NCBI RefSeq assembly: GCF_010811875.1 | Contig: NZ_VKHP01000017.1 | Location: 1 to 64,000, forward strand | From: Bradyrhizobium uaiense | GTDB taxonomy: Bacteria; Pseudomonadota; Alphaproteobacteria; Rhizobiales; Xanthobacteraceae | Direction of reading: 5' to 3' | DNA length: 64,000 nucleotides | Part shown: in pieces, positions 35,583 to 46,570 of the stretch | How positions within the stretch are numbered: position 1 is the stretch's first letter | How the letters are laid out: each line of letters opens with the position of its first letter | Made by a program: the position numbers and the translations under genes | The notes under the pieces: generated by a model | The model's input: only the letters and a program-made list of their open reading frames with translations | Databases searched by the model: none | Told to the model about the DNA's origin: nothing

Positions 35583-36488
35583 GTGGCTAAGAATCCGTAC
35601 GATGTGCTGGGCGTGTCCTCCTCAGCTTCGGCCGCCGAAATACAAAAGGCCTATCGCAAGCTTGCGAAGAAGCTGCATCCTGACCTCAACCCCGGCGACA
35701 AGGCTGCGGAGGAGAAGTTCAAGGAAGCGGCCGGCGCCTATGACTTGCTTGGCGATGCCGACAAGCGCAAGCGCTTCGATAATGGTGAGATCGACGCGAC
35801 CGGAGCTGAACGGCCGCAGCATCACTTCTATCGCGACTACGCCGATGCCGGAGACCCGCATGCTTACACCAGCGGGGCCGGCTTTGCCGACTTCATGGAT
35901 TCGGAGGGTGCGTTCGCCGATCTGCTGAGGCGTGGACAGCGCGCACGCGCAAATCGACGCGGTGAAGATCTGCACTATCGCCTGCCTATCGAGTTCGTCG
36001 AATCGATCAGCGGTGCAACCAAGCGAATCACATTGCCCGACGGCGGGACGCTGGAAGTGAAAATCCCCCCGGGCCTCGTCGACGGGCAGGTCCTGCGCCT
36101 GAAGGGCAAGGGAGCTCCAGGCGCCGGCAAAGGCGGACCAGGCGATGCCCTCATCGAAGTCGAGGTCATGCCGGATCGGCGCTTCACGCGTGACGGCGAC
36201 AACATTCTGCTCGAATTGCCGATCTCGTTGACCGAGGCGGTTCTGGGCGGTCAAATCCGGGTGCCGACACCGACCGGCGATGTTACCATGGCAGTGCCGA
36301 AGGGATCGAATACAGGCACGACACTGCGCCTCAGAGGCAAGGGCGCCCCGCGCCGAGGCGGGAGTGCCGGCGACGAGCTGGTGAAGTTGATGATCGTCCT
36401 GCCGAAGTCGACGGATCCGGAATTGGAAGCGTTCGTCGAGAACTGGGCCAAGGGGAAAGAATTCGATCCGCGCGAAGGCACCTTGTAA
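35583..36488 (+). CDS. DnaJ-class co-chaperone (CbpA-like)
   Basis: A 301-aa J-protein without zinc finger. The J-domain covers residues 4-70 with KLHPDLNPG containing the HPD motif that stimulates Hsp70 ATPase. Two C-terminal peptide-binding domains follow, with LPIEFVESISGATKRITLP and LKGKGAPGAGKGGPGDA, and LPISLTEAVLGGQIRVPTPTG. Its order J-domain, Gly/Phe-poor linker, CTD I, CTD II is that of CbpA. The stop overlaps the start of a CbpM-like gene, as in the E. coli cbpAM operon. It is the probable partner of the DnaK of this island. Confidence 0.92.
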   Translation: MAKNPYDVLGVSSSASAAEIQKAYRKLAKKLHPDLNPGDKAAEEKFKEAAGAYDLLGDADKRKRFDNGEIDATGAERPQHHFYRDYADAGDPHAYTSGAGFADFMDSEGAFADLLRRGQRARANRRGEDLHYRLPIEFVESISGATKRITLPDGGTLEVKIPPGLVDGQVLRLKGKGAPGAGKGGPGDALIEVEVMPDRRFTRDGDNILLELPISLTEAVLGGQIRVPTPTGDVTMAVPKGSNTGTTLRLRGKGAPRRGGSAGDELVKLMIVLPKSTDPELEAFVENWAKGKEFDPREGTL

Positions 36489-36775
36489 TGACCCTGAACA
36501 AGCAGGAATTTCTGATCTCGTCAGGACAGCGCGTGCAGACACTCGAGTTCTGGCTGGAGCAACGATGGCTGATTCCAACCGAGGCGGCTTCAGGCGCACA
36601 GTTCTCCGACGTGGATGTAGCTCGCGCGCAGCTGATCCGCGATCTCAAGAGCGATCTGGGTGTCAACGACGAGGGGATCGACGTCATCCTCCATCTCATC
36701 GATCAGCTGCATGGTGTCCGACAGGCCTTCGCGTCGATGCGCGCCGCACTTGACGATGATTCACGAAACGTCTGA
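36488..36775 (+). CDS. Chaperone modulator CbpM-like protein
   Basis: A 95-aa protein with the features of CbpM, the MerR-related inhibitor of CbpA: a short N-terminal segment with VQTLEFWLEQRWLIP, then FSDVDVARAQLIRDLKSDLGVNDEGIDVILHLIDQLH, seen as two helices. It overlaps the CbpA-like gene by the TAATG arrangement. It should bind the J-domain and restrain the co-chaperone. Confidence 0.82.
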   Translation: MTLNKQEFLISSGQRVQTLEFWLEQRWLIPTEAASGAQFSDVDVARAQLIRDLKSDLGVNDEGIDVILHLIDQLHGVRQAFASMRAALDDDSRNV

Positions 36776-36827
36776 ACGCGTTACCCACGGTCGATTGGGG
36801 GCTAGGTATTGAGGGAGCAGCTATTCA

Positions 36828-37112
36828 ATGGAACGTACGCTCGGCAACGGACCGATAGTCGGCTTGGTACTTGAGGCCCTGGTCCGCACACTCATCGCGA
36901 AGAACGTCTTGTCGTCCGATGACGTGAGGGCGTTGCTCTTTGAGGTGGCGACACGCCTTGATGTTGAAGGGAGCCCCCAAACGCCGCAGGCTGCGAAGAT
37001 CATGGTCGATGAGGATCTGGCGCCTGTCTTCCTTGGTGACGACCGGAAGGTGACGACCGAGCCGCCCTTCGGGAAGTCTTCGTTGATCTCGACACCGACC
37101 GAAGAAAAGTAA
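36828..37112 (+). CDS. Hypothetical protein (94 aa)
   Basis: A 94-aa protein, well translated by codon use. Residues 8-50 are helical, GPIVGLVLEALVRTLIAKNVLSSDDVRALLFEVATRL in parts, and the C-terminal third is polar and probably disordered. I do not recognise the family. GGGAG lies about 10 bases before the ATG. It stands between the CbpAM pair and the sigma-54 activator gene, probably in one transcript. Confidence 0.5.
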   Translation: MERTLGNGPIVGLVLEALVRTLIAKNVLSSDDVRALLFEVATRLDVEGSPQTPQAAKIMVDEDLAPVFLGDDRKVTTEPPFGKSSLISTPTEEK

Positions 37113-37179
37113 CCCGCGCGAGCGTTAACGCGAGCGCGTCATCGCCTTGCAGAACAACCCAGAGATGGGTGGGAACAGG

Positions 37180-37401
37180 ATGCCAACGTCAGGACGTTTT
37201 CTCTATCGCGAATTGACGATCGCGGACGACGGCTTCAATCGCCGGCTTGTGCCTGCTGCGATGTTCGCGATCCAGCCGAGGAGCGGAATGGCTTATGGCT
37301 CGGCGCGGCTTGTGGTAGGCATACCGCTTTGCCTTCGCTTTTTCATTGCGCTGGAGGAGGCCATCTCGCCCTGCGTTGAGATGGTGGCCGTCAAGAGCTG
37401 A
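37180..37401 (+). CDS. Doubtful small ORF before the activator gene
   Basis: A 73-codon frame from ATG 37180 (an earlier ATG-like start at 37147 exists), encoding MPTSGRFLYRELTIADDGF and a short hydrophobic piece LVVGIPLCLRFFIALEEAI. No family is seen; the upstream GGTGGGAACAGG is too close for a good ribosome binding site at 37180. It could be a real small protein or noncoding leader of the regulatory operon. Confidence 0.3.
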   Translation: MPTSGRFLYRELTIADDGFNRRLVPAAMFAIQPRSGMAYGSARLVVGIPLCLRFFIALEEAISPCVEMVAVKS

Positions 37402-37417
37402 GTCGGGAGGGATATGG

Positions 37418-38806
37418 ATGTCTGAGGAAGCCCCGCGTGACGTTGCCGAACCGGTGGTCGACCCGGAATTCGGACCTTGGCTTGCGCAAGCCTCAATCCT
37501 GATCGTGGACGACGAACCGGGCATGCGCAATTTCCTCGTCAAACTCCTGCGACCGCGCTGCAGGCTGATCGAGGAGTCCGCGGACGCCAAGGATGCATCG
37601 CGGAAGCTCGATGGGCAGCATTTCGACGTCGTCATCCTCGACAACGTCATGCCCGGAAAGACTGGCCTGGATTGGCTTGCGGAGCAGCGGGCGATCGGGT
37701 TCTTCACCGATGTCATCCTTATGACCGCCTATGCCGATCTCGACACGGCAATTGGCGCACTGCGCATCGGCGTCATTGATTTTGTCATCAAGCCATTTCG
37801 ATCCAATCAATTGCTCAATGCCGTTGCACGTTGCCTCGACCGGGCGAGACTGCAGCGGGAGAATTTCGTGCTGCGCCATGAACTGAAGTCGTCCTCGCAG
37901 CAGCTGTATCTGCGAAACAAACTTCTCGGAGCATCCGCAGCAATTCAAAAGGCGCGGGAGACTATCGCTCGGGTGGCGCCGTTGCCGACGCCGGTTCTGT
38001 TTACCGGCGAGTCCGGAACAGGCAAGGAGGTTGCCGCTCGATCGCTCCATTCCCTGTCCAACCGGGCGGACAAGCTGTTCGTGCCGGTCAACTGCGGGGC
38101 GATCCCCTCAGAAATGATTGAAAGCGAACTCTTTGGCCATGTGAGGGGGGCGTTCACAGGCGCAGGGAAGGCCCGAGAGGGGCTGTTCATGTTCGCGCAA
38201 GGAGGCACTCTTTTCCTGGACGAGATCGGCGAGCTCCCATACCAGCTGCAAAGCAAGCTGTTGCGCGTGCTTGAGGATCGTCGGGTGCGTCCCGTCGGCT
38301 CGGAGCGAGAGGTGCCGATCGACGCCCGCTATGTCTTCGCGACCAACGCCGATCTGCAGAAGCGGGTTGCCGCAGGCACCTTTCGTGCGGATCTCTATTT
38401 TCGTATCAACATCATGCAGATCGAGCTTCCGCCTCTTCGGGACCGCGATCAGGATGTGCTCGAGCTTGCCGAGATCTTCATGCGTGAGATTTCCGAGCAG
38501 CTTGGCATGCCGCGCGTTCCGATCGACGCCGGAATGCGGACGTTCCTCCTGCAGTACGATTGGCCAGGCAACATACGGGAGCTGCGCAATCTGATCGAGC
38601 GAACGGTGATCCTCGGTGAGTTCCGCGAGGATTATCTCAAGTCGCGCAGCGAAAGATCCACAAGCGATATCACGCTCGCCGATGTGGAGCGGCGCCATAT
38701 CCTCTTTGTGCTTCGCGAGTCGGACGGCGACCGTGAGGAAGCGGCCCGCCGTCTCGGGATCTCGCGCAAAACGATCGACCGCAAATGCGCAAGCTGGCAA
38801 CTCTGA
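37418..38806 (+). CDS. Sigma-54-dependent response regulator (REC-AAA+-Fis)
   Basis: A 462-aa NtrC-type activator. The receiver domain is residues 25-140, with ILIVDDEPG, the phosphoacceptor Asp in VILDNVMPGK and the Lys in FVIKPF. The AAA+ domain has Walker A GESGTGKEV, the sigma-54 contact loop GAFTGA in HVRGAFTGAGKAREG, and Walker B GGTLFLDEIGEL. The C-terminal Fis-type helix-turn-helix is EEAARRLGISRKTIDRK. The ATG at 37418 follows GGGAGGGA; the frame upstream is open but unrelated. Its stop overlaps the kinase gene. It is the only sigma-54 activator in the window and the likely reader of the nine GACA-N3-TGTC pairs. Confidence 0.93.
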   Translation: MSEEAPRDVAEPVVDPEFGPWLAQASILIVDDEPGMRNFLVKLLRPRCRLIEESADAKDASRKLDGQHFDVVILDNVMPGKTGLDWLAEQRAIGFFTDVILMTAYADLDTAIGALRIGVIDFVIKPFRSNQLLNAVARCLDRARLQRENFVLRHELKSSSQQLYLRNKLLGASAAIQKARETIARVAPLPTPVLFTGESGTGKEVAARSLHSLSNRADKLFVPVNCGAIPSEMIESELFGHVRGAFTGAGKAREGLFMFAQGGTLFLDEIGELPYQLQSKLLRVLEDRRVRPVGSEREVPIDARYVFATNADLQKRVAAGTFRADLYFRINIMQIELPPLRDRDQDVLELAEIFMREISEQLGMPRVPIDAGMRTFLLQYDWPGNIRELRNLIERTVILGEFREDYLKSRSERSTSDITLADVERRHILFVLRESDGDREEAARRLGISRKTIDRKCASWQL

Positions 38807-40812
38807 TAACGAGCTTTTCCCCGAAGGCCTCCGTGCGGTATCGCCTGCTGGCGATGGCACTCCTGCCGATGCTCGTCATTCTTCCGCTGCTGCTTGGAAT
38901 CAGCATTTATCGCTGGAACGTGAGGTTCGACGCGGTATTGACGTCCAAGGTCCATGACGACCTGACGATCGCCAGGCAATATCTCGGACGAATTTTCGAG
39001 AACACCGAGGACTATCTGGTATCGTCGGTGAACTCCGCGCGCTTTCAGTCGATTGTGCAAACGCCGGGCTATGAGCGTGGCGCTCTGAGCGATTATCTCA
39101 AGGACATCGCACAGGCTCGCGGCTTTGATTTTCTTTACGTTGTCGCTGACGATGGCGCGGTCGTCGCGAGTGAATATCAGATGGCGGCCGTGCCACGATG
39201 GAATTGGCCTGTCATCAGCGCGGCGCTCGAGGGACGAGCGCGAACCGCGATTGATGTGTTTCAATCGATGGAGCTCGCGGCAATCTCCACCGATCTTCCG
39301 AAGCGCGCCCAGATCGACATCGTGGCGACACCTGGAAGTGCGCCGACCACGCGGACGCAAGAGAGCCGCGGGCTGGTATTGCAATCGGCGACGCCGGTTT
39401 CGCTGCCGAATGGACGGAAGGCCGCGCTGGTTGGTGGAATGCTGCTCAATCAGAACCTTGCGTTCGTCGACACGATCAACGACCTGATCTATTCCGGGGC
39501 GGGTTTGCCGGAAGGCAGTCGCGGGACCGTTACGCTTTTTCTCGATGACATACGTATCAGCACCAATGTGAGGATGTTCGAAGGGCAGCGGGCAATTGGC
39601 ACGCGTGTCTCTGCGGAGGTTCGAGATGCGGTTCTCGATCGCGGCCAGACGTGGCTCGATGGCGCATTCGTCGTCAACGACTGGTACATCTCCGCCTACG
39701 AGCCGATTCGTGACAGCTATAATCGCCGCGTCGGAATGCTCTACGCCGGCTATCTCCGGCAACCGTTCGCCGCGGCAAAGCGCGGGACGGTTCTGGAAAT
39801 CGCCCTGGCATTTGTCGTTGCGGTTGCATTGACTGTCCCGCTGTTTTTGACATGGGCGGCGAGCATCTTCCGGCCGCTCGAGCGGATGACGACGACGATT
39901 TCGAAAGTGGAAGGCGGTGAATTAGGCGCACGAACCGGACCCGTCGATGGGCGCGACGAGATCGAGCAGGTTGCGGTTCATCTGGATCGACTGCTCGATC
40001 AGATCCACGAGCGCGATGCCCAGCTGCGGCAATGGAACCAGGAGCTCAACCAGCGCGTCGAGGAACGCACAAACAAGCTCGTGCATGCGAACCAGCAACT
40101 GGAAGCGACCACTAAGCAGCTGATCATGTCGGAAAAGCTCGCTGCAATTGGTGAAATCACCGCGGGTGTCGCCCATGAGATCAATAATCCGATTGCGGTG
40201 ATGCAGGGCAATTTGGAGATCATCAGGGACATGATGGGGGCCAAGGCGGACGAAGCAAAAACCGAGTTTCGGCTCATCGACGAGCAGATGCATCGCGTCA
40301 GTGAAATTGTGACGAGGCTCCTGCAATTCGCCAAGCCGCAGGAGTATGCCGGCTTTACCGATCAATACGATCCTGCCGTCGTCGTCACCGACACGCTGCC
40401 GCTCGTCAAACATCTGCTGAACAAGACGACGATCAGCGTCGAAACGGACTATCACGCCTCACGCCTGATCTCGATGAACCGCACCGAATTGCAGCAGGTG
40501 CTCGTCAATCTCCTCGTCAACGCAATTCATGCAACGTCCGGAGGCGGGCGTTTGACGATTCGAACCTTCGACCGGAATGAGGGAAGGCGCCGTGGCGTCG
40601 TGATCGATGTGACGGACACCGGTGGCGGCATGACGCCGGACGTGATGCAGCGGATCTTCGATCCATTCTTCACCACCAAGAGGCGGGAGGGAACCGGGTT
40701 AGGGCTGTCCATTAGCCAGATGCTCGTAACGCGCCAAGGTGGTAAGATCTCCGTCGAGAGCGAACCCGGCAAGGGTACGACCTTTGCGGTCTGGCTGCCC
40801 GCCGAGGATTGA
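38785..40812 (+). CDS. Membrane-bound sensor histidine kinase (NtrB-like)
   Basis: A 675-aa kinase. The first transmembrane helix is residues 22-44 (LLAMALLPMLVILPLLLGI); a periplasmic Cache-like sensor of about 290 residues follows; the second helix is near 335-360 (ALAFVVAVALTVPLFLTWAA). Then a HAMP domain, a coiled coil, the H-box EITAGVAHEINNPIAV, the N-box QQVLVNLLVNAIHA, and the G-boxes DTGGGMTPDVM, FDPFFTTKREG-like and GTGLGLSIS. It overlaps the activator gene by 22 bp, so the two are surely co-expressed partners. The sensor should read an extracytoplasmic signal; the ligand is unknown. Confidence 0.92.
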   Translation: MRKLATLITSFSPKASVRYRLLAMALLPMLVILPLLLGISIYRWNVRFDAVLTSKVHDDLTIARQYLGRIFENTEDYLVSSVNSARFQSIVQTPGYERGALSDYLKDIAQARGFDFLYVVADDGAVVASEYQMAAVPRWNWPVISAALEGRARTAIDVFQSMELAAISTDLPKRAQIDIVATPGSAPTTRTQESRGLVLQSATPVSLPNGRKAALVGGMLLNQNLAFVDTINDLIYSGAGLPEGSRGTVTLFLDDIRISTNVRMFEGQRAIGTRVSAEVRDAVLDRGQTWLDGAFVVNDWYISAYEPIRDSYNRRVGMLYAGYLRQPFAAAKRGTVLEIALAFVVAVALTVPLFLTWAASIFRPLERMTTTISKVEGGELGARTGPVDGRDEIEQVAVHLDRLLDQIHERDAQLRQWNQELNQRVEERTNKLVHANQQLEATTKQLIMSEKLAAIGEITAGVAHEINNPIAVMQGNLEIIRDMMGAKADEAKTEFRLIDEQMHRVSEIVTRLLQFAKPQEYAGFTDQYDPAVVVTDTLPLVKHLLNKTTISVETDYHASRLISMNRTELQQVLVNLLVNAIHATSGGGRLTIRTFDRNEGRRRGVVIDVTDTGGGMTPDVMQRIFDPFFTTKRREGTGLGLSISQMLVTRQGGKISVESEPGKGTTFAVWLPAED

Positions 40813-40831
40813 TGGTGACCGAAGAGTCGGT

Positions 40832-40932
40832 GACATTTCGTCCCGCTGCAAAGACAAATTGTCCGTCGGCTCCTCGTTGCAGTGATTAAGCGATTGATAT
40901 CGCATGACGCCTCGCCTGGCATGGCGGTTGCT
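40832..40932 (+). promoter_or_regulatory. Sigma-54 promoter with activator and IHF sites (small-protein operon)
   Basis: The -24/-12 element is TGGCATGGCGGTTGCT at 40917-40932. Activator sites: GACATTTCGTC at 40832-40842 (one mismatch) and GACAAATTGTC at 40853-40863, 21 bp apart, the proximal one 60 bp from the -24. A perfect IHF consensus TAAGCGATTGATA is at 40887-40899, 25 bp from the -24. It starts only 20 bp after the kinase stop. Confidence 0.88.
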
Positions 40933-41007
40933 GGAATCGCGAGGGGCAGTCGGAGCCTCAATTGAGTGCAACAATGAGTCTGAGGTCAAGGAGAAGGAGA
41001 CGCAGCA

Positions 41008-41205
41008 ATGCCACGTCATCACGGAAAAATGCCCCCTGTTCCGCCGGCCAGCCGCAGCCCGAAGGGCACCGGCAGCGACCCCGAGGTCAAGAAGGATACG
41101 TCGTCGAAGCAGCGTGAAGACAATTACGCGGAACAAGGTGACACAGCAAACATTCGCGAGAACACCACCAACAAGGGTTACTTCCAGGGGCGCCGCGTCA
41201 AATGA
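41008..41205 (+). CDS. Small basic hypothetical protein (65 aa)
   Basis: A 65-aa protein, Pro/Lys/Arg/Asn-rich and probably disordered: MPRHHGKMPPVPPASRS at the start and NIRENTTNKGYFQGRRVK at the end. AAGGAGAAGGAG stands before the ATG, so translation should be strong. The ending NTTNKGYFQGRR is reminiscent of short proteins common in Rhizobiales, but no function is known to me. It is the first gene behind a complete sigma-54/IHF promoter, so it should be produced under the same stress as DnaK and SodB. Confidence 0.7.
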   Translation: MPRHHGKMPPVPPASRSPKGTGSDPEVKKDTSSKQREDNYAEQGDTANIRENTTNKGYFQGRRVK

Positions 41206-41280
41206 TGCCAGGCTGATCGATGTTGTTCTGCCGGAAGTGACGGCTCTCGGCCGCTACGTGAAGAGCGAGGAGCTTCAGAA

Positions 41281-41673
41281 ATGACCGTTGTGTCCAATCA
41301 GCAGCTATCGAAGGATATGCAGGCCAAAGCGCATCTGCTCATCGACCAGGTCGGTCTCGTGCCGCAGGCGCAGGATCAGCCATTGCAAGCGGGCGACCTG
41401 CTCTTTTACATCAGCGAGACGACGATGCCGATGGCTGCCTTTTTGCAGAGCCATGGCCTGTTCATGGACGACGAGGGGCTGCACTTCGACTTTTCGCAGT
41501 TCGATGCTATCCGCGAAGTTGCCGTCAAAGTCGTTGCCGAGCATGATGCCGGAAAGCTGGACGGCGTCTGGAAGCAATTCGATCTCTCCACCGACGAGGA
41601 CGCCGACTACAATGGCGAGTATATCCTGCTTGCCCTTGCCGCCCTCGCGATCATGTATGATCAGGGGGCCTAG
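41281..41673 (+). CDS. Hypothetical protein, acidic (130 aa)
   Basis: A 130-aa acidic protein of unknown family. The sequence has LSKDMQAKAHLLIDQVGLVP, YISETTMPMAAFLQSHGLFM, and a very acidic DLSTDEDADYNGEYILLALAALAIM. It appears folded and soluble, with a final helix. GAGGAG lies 8 bases before the ATG. It is the second gene of the small-protein operon, 75 bp after the first. Confidence 0.6.
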   Translation: MTVVSNQQLSKDMQAKAHLLIDQVGLVPQAQDQPLQAGDLLFYISETTMPMAAFLQSHGLFMDDEGLHFDFSQFDAIREVAVKVVAEHDAGKLDGVWKQFDLSTDEDADYNGEYILLALAALAIMYDQGA

Positions 41674-41732
41674 GCGAGCCGGGTGCCTCGCTGCACCAGC
41701 GGCAGGCGAGACCGCGATCGAGGAGATGCGTG

Positions 41733-41924
41733 ATGACGCTGATTGAACTGGCTGACGCGCTGGAGAAGGTTGACGAGGAGGCGTTTGCCTCAATGCTGTT
41801 GGAGTACGAGCTCAGTCACGTTGATGAGCCCAAGGTCGTGAAGACGATGATCGTCGAGGCGCTTCGTTTTGCGGACGCGCATGGATTTCGCGTGGCTCGA
41901 CCGCCACTCGATGAGGCCGACTAG
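41733..41924 (+). CDS. Small acidic hypothetical protein (63 aa)
   Basis: A 63-aa protein: MTLIELADALEKVDEEAFAS, followed by MLLEYELSHVDEPKVVKT and a basic/Pro end. It is probably all-helical. AGGAG is 7 bases before the ATG at 41733. It is the last gene of the operon started by the promoter at 40917. No family is recognised. The stretch from here to the sodB promoter (41925-42139) shows no gene. Confidence 0.55.
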   Translation: MTLIELADALEKVDEEAFASMLLEYELSHVDEPKVVKTMIVEALRFADAHGFRVARPPLDEAD

Positions 41925-42139
41925 CCGCGCCGTCGTTTCGGTGCTTTGCTCCGAAGCGCTTACGGAGCTTGCGCCGCACCTTTCGCGCCGTTTCGGCCGA
42001 TTCAGCGAAATAGCCGTCGCAGAGGGTCGGTCATTGCTGATCGATCGCCCTCATTCGATTTCGGTCCATATCGAACGCCGCGTTTGACCAGCGATCCTCA
42101 TCCTCAGTTTGGTGAGCCGTGCTCCAAAGCGATACGCAG

Positions 42140-42243
42140 GACATTTTGTCCGTCTTGCTTTCGACAAGTTGTCCGAAAGCACCGCCCTCCTGCGACGCAA
42201 CTGATTGATATCGTAGAATTTCCGATGTGGCACATGAGTTGCT
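42140..42243 (+). promoter_or_regulatory. Sigma-54 promoter with activator and IHF sites (sodB)
   Basis: The -24/-12 element is TGGCACATGAGTTGCT at 42228-42243. Perfect activator sites GACATTTTGTC (42140-42150) and GACAAGTTGTC (42163-42173) are 23 bp apart, the proximal one 61 bp from the -24. The IHF consensus CAACTGATTGATA at 42198-42210 is perfect and 25 bp from the -24. Confidence 0.9.
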
Positions 42244-42319
42244 CAGTATCTCGGGGCAGTAGCGCGGTCGCGTGGCAATCACCATGCCGTCGCCGATGTT
42301 CTCTCCAGAGGAGATGTCC

Positions 42320-42916
42320 ATGTCCTTCACGCTTCCCGATCTGCCCTACGCGCATGATGCGCTCGCTCCCTACATGTCGACGGAAACGCTGGAGTATCAC
42401 CACGACAAGCATCACGCCGCGTATGTGAATGCCCTCAATACCCTCATCAAGGGCACCGAATGGGAAGGAATAAGCCTGGAGGATGTCGTGATCGGCTCGT
42501 TCGGGCACAACGTTCCCGTATTCAACAATGCGAGCCAGGACCTGAACCACACCTACTTCTGGAAATGGATGAAGCCGCACGCTCGAGCAGCCTTGCCGGG
42601 GATGCTCGAAAGGAAAGTCAAGGCGGACTTCGGCTCGATCGAAAAAATGAAAGAAGAGTTCATCGCTGCCGGTGTCGGACAGTTCGGATCTGGCTGGTGT
42701 TGGCTGGCGGTCCAGAACGGGAAGATGATCGTCATGAGAACACCCAATGGCGAGAACCCGCTTGTCTATGGTGCAAAGCCCATACTGGGCTGCGATGTGT
42801 GGGAACACGCCTACTACATCGACTATCGCAATCGGAGGCCGGATTACATCAGGGCGTTTCTCGACCACCTCGTGAACTGGGAATATGTCGATGATCTCTT
42901 CAAGCAGGCAGCGTGA
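42320..42916 (+). CDS. sodB: Superoxide dismutase (Fe/Mn family)
   Basis: A 198-aa SOD of usual length. Metal ligands are in EYHHDKHHAAYVN (His), DLNHTYFWKWM (His) and GCDVWEHAYYIDYRNRR (Asp and His). The NNASQDLNHTYF segment with Gln is the pattern of iron enzymes; a Mn form is not excluded. It is cytoplasmic. The ATG at 42320 is preferred, with AGAGGAG 7 bases upstream; frames from 42272 or 42314 would add residues that the family does not have. Directly followed after 3 bp by a thioesterase gene. It is first behind a sigma-54 promoter. Confidence 0.94.
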   Translation: MSFTLPDLPYAHDALAPYMSTETLEYHHDKHHAAYVNALNTLIKGTEWEGISLEDVVIGSFGHNVPVFNNASQDLNHTYFWKWMKPHARAALPGMLERKVKADFGSIEKMKEEFIAAGVGQFGSGWCWLAVQNGKMIVMRTPNGENPLVYGAKPILGCDVWEHAYYIDYRNRRPDYIRAFLDHLVNWEYVDDLFKQAA

Positions 42917-42919
42917 TCA

Positions 42920-43345
42920 ATGAAGGTCGTACCGATTGGCGCAACTGGACGCTTCGCGCTCGTCGTGAAGCCCGAACACCTCGCCAACCGCGTCAAGGAT
43001 AGCATCCTGCCGCCGGTGCTGGCGACGCCGGTCATGATCATGGCGATGGAGAACGCGGCCTTGAATGCCGTTCGTGACTATCTCGAGCCGGGTGAGAGCG
43101 TGGTCGGCACCATGGTCAATGTCCAGCATCTTGCTGCGACCGCAGTCGGACAGACGGTGACCGCGATTGCCGAGGTCACAGCGGTCGAAGGGCGTCGGAT
43201 CATGTTTGCCGTCAGCGCCGTCGATGAAATCGAGGCGGTGGGCAGAGGTACCCACGAGCGGACGGTTATTGAACTCGCCAGGCTGAGAAAGCGCCTCGAT
43301 GAAAAGATCGCGCGTTCAGCGGCGGCCCGAGCCGCGCCGCGTTGA
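42920..43345 (+). CDS. Thioesterase, fluoroacetyl-CoA thioesterase (FlK)-like hotdog protein
   Basis: A 141-aa hotdog-fold protein. It starts with IGATGRFALVVKPEHLAN and holds the segment VLATPVMIMAMENAALNAV, in which Thr, Glu and the long helix correspond to the FlK family, and VGTMVNVQHLAATAVGQTVTA, with the catalytic-type His. The family comprises acyl-CoA thioesterases; the substrate here is unknown. It forms an operon with sodB (3-bp gap). Confidence 0.82.
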   Translation: MKVVPIGATGRFALVVKPEHLANRVKDSILPPVLATPVMIMAMENAALNAVRDYLEPGESVVGTMVNVQHLAATAVGQTVTAIAEVTAVEGRRIMFAVSAVDEIEAVGRGTHERTVIELARLRKRLDEKIARSAAARAAPR

Positions 43346-43412
43346 GACGGAGGGCGAGCCATACTGCAGTCCGTCAGGACCGGACTTGAGCATCAAGCAG
43401 GGAATAACCGCG

Positions 43413-43544
43413 ATGTCCGATCTCCTCGTTATCACTCTCTACCCGACCGAAGCCAAAGCCGAAAAGTTGAGGCAGAAGCGCCCCGGATATGCAGCCCGTT
43501 GCGCCAACACGAGCCGGATCGCAACTCCGTTCCTGACCATTTGA
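43413..43544 (+). pseudogene. Truncated DUF1269-like gene
   Basis: An ATG at 43413 starts MSDLLVITLYPTEAKAEKLRQK, which is how DUF1269 membrane proteins begin, but the next residues (RPGYAARCANTSRI) do not continue the family and a stop comes after 43 codons. Normal members have about 160-170 residues with a glycine-zipper membrane region. The rest has been deleted. A remnant only. Confidence 0.45.
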
Positions 43545-43574
43545 CGACAGACCACGGGTCTGAAAGGCGGCGCC

Positions 43575-46181
<2,607 letters not shown>

Positions 46182-46225
46182 GCGTCGGGCTTGGGAATAG
46201 CATTGGAACGAGCAGGTGCAACCCT

Positions 46226-46480
46226 ATGAAGAAGCATGAGATCAAGGAAGGCATGGAAGTCGTCGGGTTTGACGGCGTGAAAATCGGTGTCGTCGACGGC
46301 GTCGAGGGTGATCGCATCAAGCTGAAGAAGAGCGAGAGCGACGGCTACCACAAGCGACATCACCACTATATCGGCATGGATTTCGTGGACAGCATCACGG
46401 ATCAAAAGGTGCGGCTCTGCTCCGATGCCAATATCGTCGAATTCTTTGAAGAGGAAAAGTCCGGACGCCCCGTCAAATAG
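46226..46480 (+). CDS. DUF2171 family protein, copy 1
   Basis: An 84-aa protein of the DUF2171 family, a small beta-rich (PRC-barrel-like) domain: EGMEVVGFDGVKIGVVDGVEG, DRIKLKKSES, HHHYIGMDFVDSI and KVRLCSDANIVEFFEEE. The function is unknown. It is followed 90 bp downstream by a paralogue with about half identical residues, indicating tandem duplication. It lies 44 bp after clpB and may be co-transcribed with it. Confidence 0.82.
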   Translation: MKKHEIKEGMEVVGFDGVKIGVVDGVEGDRIKLKKSESDGYHKRHHHYIGMDFVDSITDQKVRLCSDANIVEFFEEEKSGRPVK

Positions 46481-46570
46481 CAATAGGTATGAACAGTCCG
46501 CGGCCACGCAGTCACCGCGGATGATCGCTCACACAACCATCGCAATGAGCACCGAGGGAGAAGTACGGTC

